From: Caulobacteraceae bacterium
GTDB taxonomy: Bacteria; Pseudomonadota; Alphaproteobacteria; Caulobacterales; Caulobacteraceae
Direction: 5' to 3'
DNA: 64,000 nt
Assembly: GCA_019247715.1 (NCBI GenBank)
Contig: JAFBAO010000037.1
Location: 1-64,000 of the forward strand
Part shown: positions 16,713-24,540 of the stretch, piece after piece
Layout: every line of letters begins with the position of its first letter
Position numbering within the stretch: the first letter of the stretch is position 1
Position numbers and translations under genes: made by a program
Notes under the pieces: model-generated
The model's database searches: none
What the model saw: only the letters and a program-made list of their open reading frames with translations
What the model was told of the DNA's origin: nothing

Positions 16713-17330
16713 TCATTGTACGGCCTTCCCGAAGCGCAGAAGCCAGCCGGCGAACAGAATTCCCAGGGCCGCCAGCCAGCTGCCGCTAACGCGCGCCGCC
16801 ACGATGATCCAGGTTCGGCGCATCGGCAGCGTGACGGACGCCGCCAGCGGGAGAACCGCAAACACAGCTATCGCCATCCCGGCTAGCGTCAGGGCGGGGT
16901 CCGCGCCAAGGAGCGCGCCCGCGAAGTCGGCCGCGCCGCGCGCGACGCCGAGGGCGAACCCTAGCGCCGCAACCGGAGCGGCCTGCAGCGCCCGCTTGGC
17001 GGCCAGAAGACCGCCGATGACGAGGTACAGCGCTGCAGTGGCGACTGACAGGACGAGCGGCGGCAAACCGGCGACGGCCGCGCCGCCGATGAGCCAGCCC
17101 AGCGTCACGCCGGCCAGCGCCGCGCGCCCTTGGCCGGCGCCCGTGAGGCCGGCGTAGAAGCCCAGGGCGATAACCGGCAGGAAGTCTTCGGGGCTGAGGC
17201 CGAAGTGCGCGATCCCGTCGTAGACAGGGCCAAGGCCCGTCGCGACGAGATGCGCCTGCGCCGCTGCGGGCGCCAGGATCATCAAGATCGCGCCCGACAG
17301 CCCGGTGATGATGAGACGCAGGCGCTTCAC
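16713..17330 (-). CDS. HupE/UreJ-like small membrane protein (divergent member)
   Basis: Encodes 205 residues from a GTG that overlaps the preceding gene stop by 4 nt (GTGA). A signal-like first helix ends APAAAQAHL; about six hydrophobic helices follow. GLGPVYDGIAHFGLSPEDFL replaces the canonical HPxxGxDH histidine motif of HupE with a shifted His (AHFGLSPED), so metal ligands are altered. HupE/UreJ proteins are nickel or cobalt permeases where studied. It is the most downstream gene of the 16.7-24.2 kb block. It may be a partner subunit rather than a transporter by itself. Confidence 0.75.
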   Translation of the reverse strand: MKRLRLIITGLSGAILMILAPAAAQAHLVATGLGPVYDGIAHFGLSPEDFLPVIALGFYAGLTGAGQGRAALAGVTLGWLIGGAAVAGLPPLVLSVATAALYLVIGGLLAAKRALQAAPVAALGFALGVARGAADFAGALLGADPALTLAGMAIAVFAVLPLAASVTLPMRRTWIIVAARVSGSWLAALGILFAGWLLRFGKAVQ

Positions 17331-17923
17331 GTGAGCGCGCCCCACAGGAAGTAGAGTCCGCCGCCCATAACGAGGGCGCCGGCGACGCGCATGAAATTCC
17401 GCCCCCAGGTCCAGCGGTGCAGAGCGCCGATGGCTATGCCGGCGGCGTGCAGCAGGCCGGTGGCGAGCACGAATCCCAGGCTGTAGAGGATGGCGTTCTG
17501 GGCCGCCGGCAGCTCGGCCCCATGGGCATAGCCGTGGAAGAGGCCGAACGTTCCGACCAGCAGCGCCGCGACCCAGAGCGGCGGCCGGAACTGCGTGAGC
17601 ACTACCGCCCCCAGGCACACCCCCGAAAGGGCGATGGCGAGTTCGCTGGCGGGCAGCGGAACCCCGACCAGTCCAAGGAGGCCGCCGAACGCCATCACCA
17701 GGGGAAAGGTGACCGGAAGCGCCCAGATCGCCGGCGACTCGAGTTGCGCGCCCCACAGCCCGACGGCCACCATGGCGATGACGTGATCAGCGCCGGAGAC
17801 CGGGTGCAGGAACCCGCTGACGAAGCCGATCGCCTCGCCCTTGACGACGTGCGCGCAGACCGCGTCCGGTGCGAAGGCGACCGCAAGCATGGCGGCGACC
17901 AACAGGGCGGGCGACGGCTTCAT
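17327..17923 (-). CDS. HupE/UreJ family membrane protein
   Basis: Encodes 198 residues with a cleavable-looking leader (MKPSPALLVAAMLAVAFAPDAVCA) and about six transmembrane helices. The HupE signature FLHPVSGADHVIAMVAVGLWG is intact: HPxSGxDH provides histidines and an aspartate expected to bind a metal ion. A second His-rich helix reads FGLFHGYAHGAELP. HupE and UreJ are secondary Ni/Co transporters serving hydrogenase or urease, but neither enzyme is encoded here. The ATG overlaps the upstream gene by 4 nt, and the stop overlaps the next start. Confidence 0.85.
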   Translation of the reverse strand: MKPSPALLVAAMLAVAFAPDAVCAHVVKGEAIGFVSGFLHPVSGADHVIAMVAVGLWGAQLESPAIWALPVTFPLVMAFGGLLGLVGVPLPASELAIALSGVCLGAVVLTQFRPPLWVAALLVGTFGLFHGYAHGAELPAAQNAILYSLGFVLATGLLHAAGIAIGALHRWTWGRNFMRVAGALVMGGGLYFLWGALT

Positions 17924-18963
17924 CGTATGAACCCCAAGGCGGCCGCGCCGTACTGGAACGTCCAGGTCGCGCCAAAGACGCCGATGGCGTAGGTGGGGGC
18001 GAGCGCGACCGGGCGCGGCCAGCGGATCTCGAGTAGGCGGAACGCACGGACCAGCGCCAGCACCAGAGCCAGAAACGCCAGCTGCCCGATCTCGACCCCG
18101 ACGTTGAACGAAAGCAGCGCCGAGACGAGGTCGGCCCGGTCCAATCCAAGGCCGGTCAGTCCGCTGGCGAAGCCCATTCCGTGCAGCAGCCCGAAGGCGA
18201 AGGACACGATCCACGGATGGCGGATGGTCAGGCTGGTCTCGCGACGACGGGCCCGCATCACCTCGGGCGCCAGGAACAGGACGGAGAGGGCGATCAGGGT
18301 GTTCAGGACCGGCGTCGAGAGCTGGACATGGCAAAGGACCGCCAGCGCCAGGGTCAGGCTGTGGGCGACCGTGAACGCTGTCACCGTCTTGAGCAGCATC
18401 CAGCGGTCGCGGACCAGCAGGATGAGGCCGAGAAGGACCAGTAGATGGTCCAAGCCGGTGAGAATGTGCTCCACGCCCAGGACCAGAAAGCCGGGGACGC
18501 CGGTGGCGGCGCGCTCGGTTGGATCGGCGATCACGAAGCTGGGGCTTTCGGGCCGGAGGATCACGTCCTGGCGGCGCCCGTCCAGCCAACGCACGCGCAC
18601 GAAGACGTCGGTGATGGTCTCTGGCAAGCCGTCGATTGCGACGCTCACGCCAGCGAGGGGCGCCGCCGAGGCGACAGACCAGCGGCGGATGAGGAAATAG
18701 TCGGCAGCGTACTGGTCGACAGGGGGCCTCTTCAGCCAACCGTTAGAGAGGCGCGGCGCCAAGTGGACGGCGATTTCGCCCAGGGTGGGTTGCTTCCAGA
18801 TCACCGCATAGGCCTGCGGGGCCGTTTGATTGATCTCCAGGTAGCCGGGCCGGACCTCGTGTGCGCGGGTGCCCGCCGGGGCGGCCAACCAGACGATCAC
18901 GACCGCGAGCAGCCGGACGACCGGCGTCAGGGCGGCACGCGCGGGCGCAGGAACGTGAGTCAC
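17920..18963 (-). CDS. HupE/UreJ_2-type membrane protein with large extracytoplasmic N-domain
   Basis: Encodes 347 residues: signal peptide (VVIVWLAAPAGTRA, cleavage before HEVRPGYLEI), an extracytoplasmic domain of about 125 residues, then about seven helices. The membrane part carries GVEHILTGLDHLLVLLGLIL, a double-His variant of the HupE motif, and LHGMGFASGLTGLG. The N-terminal His of the mature chain (AHEVRPGYL) could bind metal. It overlaps its neighbours by 4 nt on both sides, so three HupE-type genes are translationally coupled. Large HupE_UreJ_2 proteins are common in Proteobacteria, with function unproven. Confidence 0.82.
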   Translation of the reverse strand: MTHVPAPARAALTPVVRLLAVVIVWLAAPAGTRAHEVRPGYLEINQTAPQAYAVIWKQPTLGEIAVHLAPRLSNGWLKRPPVDQYAADYFLIRRWSVASAAPLAGVSVAIDGLPETITDVFVRVRWLDGRRQDVILRPESPSFVIADPTERAATGVPGFLVLGVEHILTGLDHLLVLLGLILLVRDRWMLLKTVTAFTVAHSLTLALAVLCHVQLSTPVLNTLIALSVLFLAPEVMRARRRETSLTIRHPWIVSFAFGLLHGMGFASGLTGLGLDRADLVSALLSFNVGVEIGQLAFLALVLALVRAFRLLEIRWPRPVALAPTYAIGVFGATWTFQYGAAALGFIR

Positions 18964-20834
18964 GAGCGCGACCCTGGCGGGGCGTACCAGATGGGCGAGG
19001 ACCAGGCGCGTTGCTGCTCGGTCAGCGGCACGCCGCGCGCGAAGGGCAGCTTGTGTTCGATGGCCAGCAGGGTCGACCAGCGCGCCGTCGGTATTTCCAG
19101 CACCCGCACGTAGTAGGCGGCCTGCTCGCCGGGCTTGAAACTGGGGTCGGTCCAGATGGTCTGGAGCTGCGCCGTCCCGATCGTGTTGCTGACCTGGCCA
19201 GTCTTCAGGTCGACCGTGTCGCCGATCGGCTGCAGCTTGCCCGTCTTCGGGTCCAGCCGGCGTCCCCCGGCCCAGGCCACGTCGAAGACCTGTTCGTGGC
19301 GGTGGCCGTGGTCCACCCAGACCTTGATAACCTGAACCCGGTCGAGATTGGCGGCGTCCGGATCCTTGACCGCCTCGATGGCGAAGCGCGGAGCGGCTTG
19401 CCGGTTCGCGAGCGGCAGGTCGCTGCCCATGGGCACGCCCAGCGCGTAGGCCTGCTTCACCCAGTCGGGGCGGCTGAAGAGATCGGACGGAAGCGACCAG
19501 CCGCCGAAAAAGCGCACCCTGATCCGGTCGCCCGACGTCGCGAACGTCTCGCGCCGCCGCAGGGCCGCATAGATGTCCTCGCGGGTGTTGCTCTCAGCCC
19601 AGACGCCAGTGATGCCACCGGCGGTGGTGATAACCTGGGCGAAGCCGTGAAACGCGTCGGGGTTGTCCGTCTGCCCGAGCGCGGCCCTGGCCCGGAAGTC
19701 GTCGGGCTTGCCGCCGCCCAGATTGGCGCGCCCGATTTCCCCGGCGTAGTCCGCCTGGGAGCTGGTCGAGAGCCCGCTGTGGAAATCCGAGTCGCCAACG
19801 AACCCCAGCTTGTATGGATTGACCCCCACTCTTTGCTGGATGAGCATCCCCCGGGAGAGCGCGTCGCGAACGTAGCTGCCGCCTGGGTTGCTCTTGGTCG
19901 GCGAGATCAGCAGCTGCTCGAAGACTTCATAGTTCGCGAATTCGTCGTTGGCGGAGAGCTCGGGAACGGTCTCCGACTGTCCCTTGTTCTGGGCGATCTC
20001 CGTCAACGGCTCGTTGGCGATGCGCAGCGCCGCCGCGGCCCGGTCGATCGGCCGGCCATCGAGCGTCGTCCAGTCGAACATAAGGCCGTTGCTGGCGTTG
20101 GCGTTATGGGAGATCGCCAGGGCTTCAAAGCCCTCGGCCCGAATCTTTTGAAGGTAGCGCCACAGGTCGGCGGGGTCCGCGCTATCATCCGAGGTGAACG
20201 GCGCCGGCGCATCGCCCCGAAAGATCACGTTGCGGTGCAGGTTCGCGCCGTCCTTCATCGCTGTGTACTCGTAGGCGAGGAAGGTGGTGAACCGCCCGGG
20301 CCGGTAATATCGGTTGGCCGCCGCCTTCTCGCGCTCCCAGGCGTCGGCCATCGCCTGGTCGCGGTAGGGGCGGTTAGCGGGACGGTCCAGCGCCTCAAAA
20401 AGGGCCTTCTGCGCCGGCGCCGACTTGACGCTTCCCCGCTGCAGGGCCGCCACGGTGCTCGCGTCGCCGAGGGCCCCACCGCCTTCGACGGTCCGTTGCA
20501 CCACGCCCAGCTTCTCGGAGTGGTCGGTGACGGCGAGGAAGTCGAGCGGCCAACGCCGCCGGATGGGCGCGCCGAGGTAGGCGATCGTTTCGCCCGAGGC
20601 GAAGCGGTAGGCGTCCTCCGGACCGACGCGGGTGCCCATGAGGACGAACGCGTCGGACGACAGCTCGGTATGCAGATGGAGGTCGCCCCAATAGGCGTTT
20701 CGCTCGGGGTTGCGGGGCGGCGCGGGGGGGGCGGCCGAAGGCTGGGCGCGCAGCGGGGCAGGTCGAAACTCCGTGGCTGCGAGCCACACGAGAGCGAGCG
20801 CGCTGGCGGTTGCGAGCGCAGCGACCTTCAACAT
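18960..20834 (-). CDS. DUF3604 domain protein, PHP-like metal-dependent hydrolase
   Basis: Encodes 624 residues with an N-terminal signal (about 1-20). It begins with a PHP-like metal site, YWGDLHLHTELSSDAF (Asp51, His53, His55), and AVTDHSEKLG (Asp104, His105); further His and Asp sites include FVGDSDFHSGLST. Such clusters bind two or three metal ions and usually catalyse phosphoester or related hydrolysis; DUF3604 substrates are unknown. The secretion signal places it outside the cytoplasm. Its stop overlaps the large HupE gene by 4 nt. The 121-nt gap before it leaves room for a second promoter. Confidence 0.88.
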   Translation of the reverse strand: MLKVAALATASALALVWLAATEFRPAPLRAQPSAAPPAPPRNPERNAYWGDLHLHTELSSDAFVLMGTRVGPEDAYRFASGETIAYLGAPIRRRWPLDFLAVTDHSEKLGVVQRTVEGGGALGDASTVAALQRGSVKSAPAQKALFEALDRPANRPYRDQAMADAWEREKAAANRYYRPGRFTTFLAYEYTAMKDGANLHRNVIFRGDAPAPFTSDDSADPADLWRYLQKIRAEGFEALAISHNANASNGLMFDWTTLDGRPIDRAAAALRIANEPLTEIAQNKGQSETVPELSANDEFANYEVFEQLLISPTKSNPGGSYVRDALSRGMLIQQRVGVNPYKLGFVGDSDFHSGLSTSSQADYAGEIGRANLGGGKPDDFRARAALGQTDNPDAFHGFAQVITTAGGITGVWAESNTREDIYAALRRRETFATSGDRIRVRFFGGWSLPSDLFSRPDWVKQAYALGVPMGSDLPLANRQAAPRFAIEAVKDPDAANLDRVQVIKVWVDHGHRHEQVFDVAWAGGRRLDPKTGKLQPIGDTVDLKTGQVSNTIGTAQLQTIWTDPSFKPGEQAAYYVRVLEIPTARWSTLLAIEHKLPFARGVPLTEQQRAWSSPIWYAPPGSRS

Positions 20835-20955
20835 GTTTCCTCCTTTGGGCGGGCGTGGCGGTGAGACAGGCGACGGTTCGAAAGGCGACCGGGAAGCCGA
20901 CGATCAGCGTCGCCGGAAGGGGGGAGCGGGCGCCGCAGCAGGATCGTTCGACCGC

Positions 20956-21861
20956 TCACCGGCGCGTTCCCGCGCCGATCAGGCGATAGCGGGCCAGGAG
21001 GCGGCGGTAGCGCTCGGCGTCCGCCGCCTCCTCCGCTTCCGCTTCATAATCATGCAGCACAGCCTCGCGCGCTTCGGCGAAGGTTTGCGGCCGCTCCGGC
21101 CGGCGTGACACGACCCTTACGATGTGCCAGCCGTAGCCGGAGCGGTAGGGCCCGCTCCAGACGCCCACGGGCAAGGCCGGTATCGCCGCCGAGAGATCGG
21201 AGCGGCCGAACAGCCGCTCGATCTCGTCCTGCGACATGGCGCCCGCCGACTGCGGCCCCGGGAATTCGTCGCCCTGCACGGCGCGTCCCGCCGCCCGCGC
21301 GGCAAGCGCCGCTGCAGCTGGGGCGCGCCCCGTCTCGCCCTCCCGGCCGAAGTAGACCTGTTCGAACATGGTGCGGGCGGGCTCGGCGTAGCGTCGCGCG
21401 TTGCCGGTGAAATAGGCCTGCAGCTGCGCCTCCGAGGGCGCGGGCGGGGTGTCCATTTCCTCGGTCAGGAAGGCGTATTTCTGGGCGATCCGGCGCCGCA
21501 CGATCTCGTCGTCGCGATCCAGCCCCAAGGCCACGCCTTCGCGGTAGTAGATCTCCCGCTTGATGTAGGCGTTGCGAAGCGCCTCGAGGCTGGTCGGATC
21601 CGGCGTCGCCCCGAACTGGGCGCGATACTTGGACGACAGGTCCGCCGTCACCGCCGGGCCGACATCGATCGTGTAGTGATGCCGTTCGACGTCGCGCCAA
21701 TGGGAAACGGCGAAGAGCCCAAAGCCCAGCAGCACGAAGTGCGCGACGGGCTCCTGCAGCAGTCTCCTCAGCCAGCCCGACGGCGCGAGCCGGCGACGCA
21801 CCCGGCCGAATATCCGCGGCGCGGGTCGTGCGAGGCTCGTGTCGATGCGCTCCAAGCGCAT
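20956..21861 (-). CDS. Membrane-anchored parvulin-type peptidyl-prolyl isomerase
   Basis: Encodes 301 residues from the ATG at 21859-21861 (MRLERIDTSLARPAP). A TTG 39 nt upstream would overlap the receptor gene and is less likely. One transmembrane segment, LLQEPVAHFVLLGFGLFAVSH, anchors it; a SurA-like helical region and a PpiC domain follow (RTMFEQVYFG to YRSGYGWHIVRVVSRRPE). It should act in the periplasm on folding of secreted or outer-membrane proteins. It lies 10 nt after the TonB receptor gene, so it may be a dedicated chaperone for that receptor or for the HupE/DUF3604 proteins. Confidence 0.85.
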   Translation of the reverse strand: MRLERIDTSLARPAPRIFGRVRRRLAPSGWLRRLLQEPVAHFVLLGFGLFAVSHWRDVERHHYTIDVGPAVTADLSSKYRAQFGATPDPTSLEALRNAYIKREIYYREGVALGLDRDDEIVRRRIAQKYAFLTEEMDTPPAPSEAQLQAYFTGNARRYAEPARTMFEQVYFGREGETGRAPAAAALAARAAGRAVQGDEFPGPQSAGAMSQDEIERLFGRSDLSAAIPALPVGVWSGPYRSGYGWHIVRVVSRRPERPQTFAEAREAVLHDYEAEAEEAADAERYRRLLARYRLIGAGTRR

Positions 21862-21871
21862 GACGGCGGCT

Positions 21872-24223
21872 CTACAGGCGCCCGCGGAGGGTGACCCCAA
21901 AGGTCCGCGGAAGGTTCGCGTAGGCCAAATAAGACAAGAAATTCAGCGAGGTGACCGAGTTATAGGAGATCGCGTTGAATATGTTGTTTCCGAAGACCGA
22001 CAGGTCCCAATGGCCGTCGGCCGACGCGACCCCCAGGCGCAGGTTCACCAGCGCGACGCCTTTGATCCAACTGTAAGTGGAGTCGTCTAGATTCCCGTAG
22101 AAGGCGGACTTGTACGAGACCTGGCCGGTGACATAGCCGTTGACCTGCGATGTCAGCGGCCGGGTGTAGTCGACACGGGCCTGCGCGGTCCATTTTGGCG
22201 CGCCCTGGACGGGCCGGCCGGTGAGACTGCAGCCGCCGACGATGGTCACGCCTTGCGGGCACGGCGCGTTGGAGAAGTTGGTGTAGGTCGCGTCGGTGTT
22301 GCTGCCCGAGGCGTTCAGCGTGAGACCGTCCGCGGGCGCGACCGTCACCTCGCCTTCCACGCCGAGCGAGCGAACCCCGCCGACGTTGGTCAGGAACATG
22401 ATGTTGGTGCCCGGCTGGTAAGCGGTGGCCTGATAGTCCGTGAACTGCATCCAGAAGAAGTCGGCGCTGGCCTGAAGCTTGCCGTCCCAGAAAGTCCCCT
22501 TAGCGCCGGCTTCGACGTCCTGGGCCTTCTCGGGCCGGACGAGGAGGGTTGTGATCGGCTGCCCCGCCGGCGGCAGAACATTGTTGATGCCCCCTGCTTT
22601 CGCGCCCCACGCATAGGAGGTGTAGAGCATCAGACCGGACGTCGGCTTGTAGTCGAGGCTGACCAGGCCCGAAAGGTTGGCGCTCTGGAGCGCGACCTCG
22701 CCGGCGTAGGCCCTTGCACGCGCTGAACGCGCCGCGAGCGTCGCGCTTGTCACTGTCGCGCCGGTGGGGCCGGCGTCGAACAGGATATCGTGCTTGTATT
22801 CCCAGGTCTCGCGCAGGCCGGTCGTAAGGTCCAGGACCGGAAGGATGTGCCAGACGCCTTGGCCGAAGACAGCGTAGCTGTTCGTGACGGGCCGCGAATA
22901 GAGGACGTTACTGATGTTGTTCAACGCGCCAGCGGGGGTGTTGTAAAAGAGGTCGGCCTGCGGCCCATAGAAGGCCGGCTGCATCGCCCTGATGTCCTGG
23001 TGGAAGTAGTAAGCTCCAACGACGTAGTCGAATATCTGGTTGGTTGGCGACGCGAGGCGGAGTTCCTGCGATCCCTGGTAGACATTATCGATGACGGCGG
23101 ATTGAAGCGACGCCGAGATCGGCGTGTAGTCAGCGTCGTTTTGAGGGTGAACGTAGTAATTGCGATAATCGCTGATAGAAGTGACAGTATACCCGTGAAA
23201 CCGCCAGTTTACTTCAGCCGTGATGGATGTCTGGTGGGTGTTCATGTGTAGGTAGCCGTCAACATCCGCCAGCAGCGACTTCGGGTCAGTGATCGGCGTG
23301 AAGCGGAGGCGGGCCGCGTTCTGAAAGAAGACCGCGCCGTTGTTGGGACCAACGTTGTAAATGCCCTGAGTGCAGCAATTCTCGTCCTCACGACCATAAG
23401 AGGCGATCAGACGCGCGTCGAAGTTCTCGGAGGGCCGAACGAGCAGCTGGCCTCGCAAGCCCCACCGGTTCAAACCGTTGTCCCGGCCGCCGGTGGCGAC
23501 ATTGCTGAGATAGCCACCGCGGTAGTCGTAGTAGGCCGAAAGCCGGCCGGCCACGACGTTCCCCAGGATCGGGCCGCCGACATAGCCGCGAAGTTGCTTG
23601 GCGCCGTAGTTGCCGAACGTGGCTTCCCCCAACGCCTCGGGGGTGAATTGCGGCTCGCGGGTGGTGATGCTGATCGCCCCGGCGGTGGTGTTCTTTCCAA
23701 ACAGCGTGCCCTGCGGCCCGCGGAGCACTTCTATGCGGTCGATATCGAGCAGATCGTAGTCGGCCATGCCGGGGCGGCCGAGATAGACGCCGTCTTCGTA
23801 GAGGCCAACACTGTTTTCCAAGCCATCGCTGGCCGGATTGTTGCCGAGGCCACGGATCGAGACGTTTGTTTGTCGCGGGTTTGGCGTGAAGATCGTGATG
23901 TTGGGCGCGCTATACTGCAAGGAGTCGAACTGAGTGATCCCGCGGCGGGACAAATCCCGCCCGCTCAGCACGGTGATCGCGATGGGCACCTTGAGCGCAT
24001 TTTCCTCTCGCTTGCGGGCGGTGACGATCACCTCGGCCAGAGCGCCACCGCCTCCGTCGTCGGCTGACGCGACCGTCGGCGCGGCGTTCGCTGGCGCATC
24101 CTCGGCGCGGACGGAGTTCGAGGCGAACGCCAGAACGATCGCGGCGCAACCGAAGAGCGCAGCACGACGTCCGTTGGCCCTTGGAATGAGAAATCGATAC
24201 GCCGCGTCCGAAGGTGTGGGCAC
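21872..24223 (-). CDS. TonB-dependent outer-membrane receptor
   Basis: Encodes 783 residues from a GTG. A signal peptide (GRRAALFGCAAIVLAFASNSVRA) is followed by a TonB box-like EVIVTARKREE, a plug domain (SIRGLGNNPASDGLENSVGLYEDGVYLGR; IEVLRGPQGTLFGKNTTAGAI) and a 22-strand barrel ending NLPRTFGVTLRGRL. It imports a substrate across the outer membrane using TonB/ExbBD energy. No FecA-like signalling extension is visible. It is the first gene of the accessory block, behind an AT-rich operator-like palindrome. Its base composition is visibly lower in GC (for example 23100-23220) than the neighbours, which suggests acquisition. Confidence 0.93.
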   Translation of the reverse strand: MPTPSDAAYRFLIPRANGRRAALFGCAAIVLAFASNSVRAEDAPANAAPTVASADDGGGGALAEVIVTARKREENALKVPIAITVLSGRDLSRRGITQFDSLQYSAPNITIFTPNPRQTNVSIRGLGNNPASDGLENSVGLYEDGVYLGRPGMADYDLLDIDRIEVLRGPQGTLFGKNTTAGAISITTREPQFTPEALGEATFGNYGAKQLRGYVGGPILGNVVAGRLSAYYDYRGGYLSNVATGGRDNGLNRWGLRGQLLVRPSENFDARLIASYGREDENCCTQGIYNVGPNNGAVFFQNAARLRFTPITDPKSLLADVDGYLHMNTHQTSITAEVNWRFHGYTVTSISDYRNYYVHPQNDADYTPISASLQSAVIDNVYQGSQELRLASPTNQIFDYVVGAYYFHQDIRAMQPAFYGPQADLFYNTPAGALNNISNVLYSRPVTNSYAVFGQGVWHILPVLDLTTGLRETWEYKHDILFDAGPTGATVTSATLAARSARARAYAGEVALQSANLSGLVSLDYKPTSGLMLYTSYAWGAKAGGINNVLPPAGQPITTLLVRPEKAQDVEAGAKGTFWDGKLQASADFFWMQFTDYQATAYQPGTNIMFLTNVGGVRSLGVEGEVTVAPADGLTLNASGSNTDATYTNFSNAPCPQGVTIVGGCSLTGRPVQGAPKWTAQARVDYTRPLTSQVNGYVTGQVSYKSAFYGNLDDSTYSWIKGVALVNLRLGVASADGHWDLSVFGNNIFNAISYNSVTSLNFLSYLAYANLPRTFGVTLRGRL

Positions 24224-24324
24224 TTGTCAATCTCCGAGCCACCCGGCCCCGCCCACCAGGGCGCGGCAAATCGCCCCCCTTGAAGCTCACGCCGCGGCCC
24301 CCCCTCAACCGCAGAAAATCTGTT

Positions 24325-24347
24325 ATTCCGATTAGTTTAATAGGAAT
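24325..24347 (-). promoter_or_regulatory. Operator-like inverted repeat upstream of the TonB receptor block
   Basis: ATTCCGAT (24325-24332) and ATAGGAAT (24340-24347) are inverted copies with one mismatch around a 7-nt A/T-rich loop. The stretch is strikingly AT-rich for this replicon and lies about 100 nt before the receptor GTG. A repressor operator overlapping the promoter is the simplest reading. It is not a standard Fur or Zur box, and the cognate regulator is not obvious nearby. Confidence 0.5.
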
Positions 24348-24360
24348 TATCATCTGAGTT

Positions 24361-24432
24361 TGGGATGCGACTGGGATCGAACTCGTGACACCCCTCCGCG
24401 AGAACGAAGTGTGATCTTCTACGATTCCCGCC
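24361..24432 (-). pseudogene. Possible tRNA remnant (degenerate)
   Basis: On the minus strand the sequence runs from GGCGGGAATCG through GGTGTCACGAGTTCGATCC to CGCATCCCA. GAGTTCGATCC is the usual tRNA T-loop motif, the 5' end looks like a tRNA acceptor start, and the end resembles a CCA terminus. The T-stem and acceptor stem no longer pair and the D-arm is shortened, so it is not a functional tRNA. It could be a remnant left by an element integrated at a tRNA gene. The assignment is weak. Confidence 0.25.
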
Positions 24433-24540
24433 AAAGCTGACAATGGACATTACCACATACATCTGAGCCACTTGGCGGACCTTGGCAGCGTCCGCCTTGG
24501 GTCGAAAGCGTCCTCAAGCTTCGCGCCTGGAACACGACAT

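Larger units (their letters stand above)
24224..24540. other. Non-coding stretch upstream of the TonB receptor
   Basis: A 317-nt interval between two leftward genes with no convincing reading frame. Contents: the receptor leader (24224-24320), an AT-rich inverted repeat (24325-24347), a minus-strand sequence resembling a decayed tRNA (24361-24432), and about 105 nt of ordinary GC-rich sequence before the stop of the ABC permease gene. This is the right-hand edge of the accessory block. Confidence 0.7.

Noticed and set aside
16465..16716. Possible 83-codon gene upstream of fliQ on the minus strand
   Set aside because: It overlaps the regulatory region, has no recognisable domain, and its composition is unlike the neighbours.
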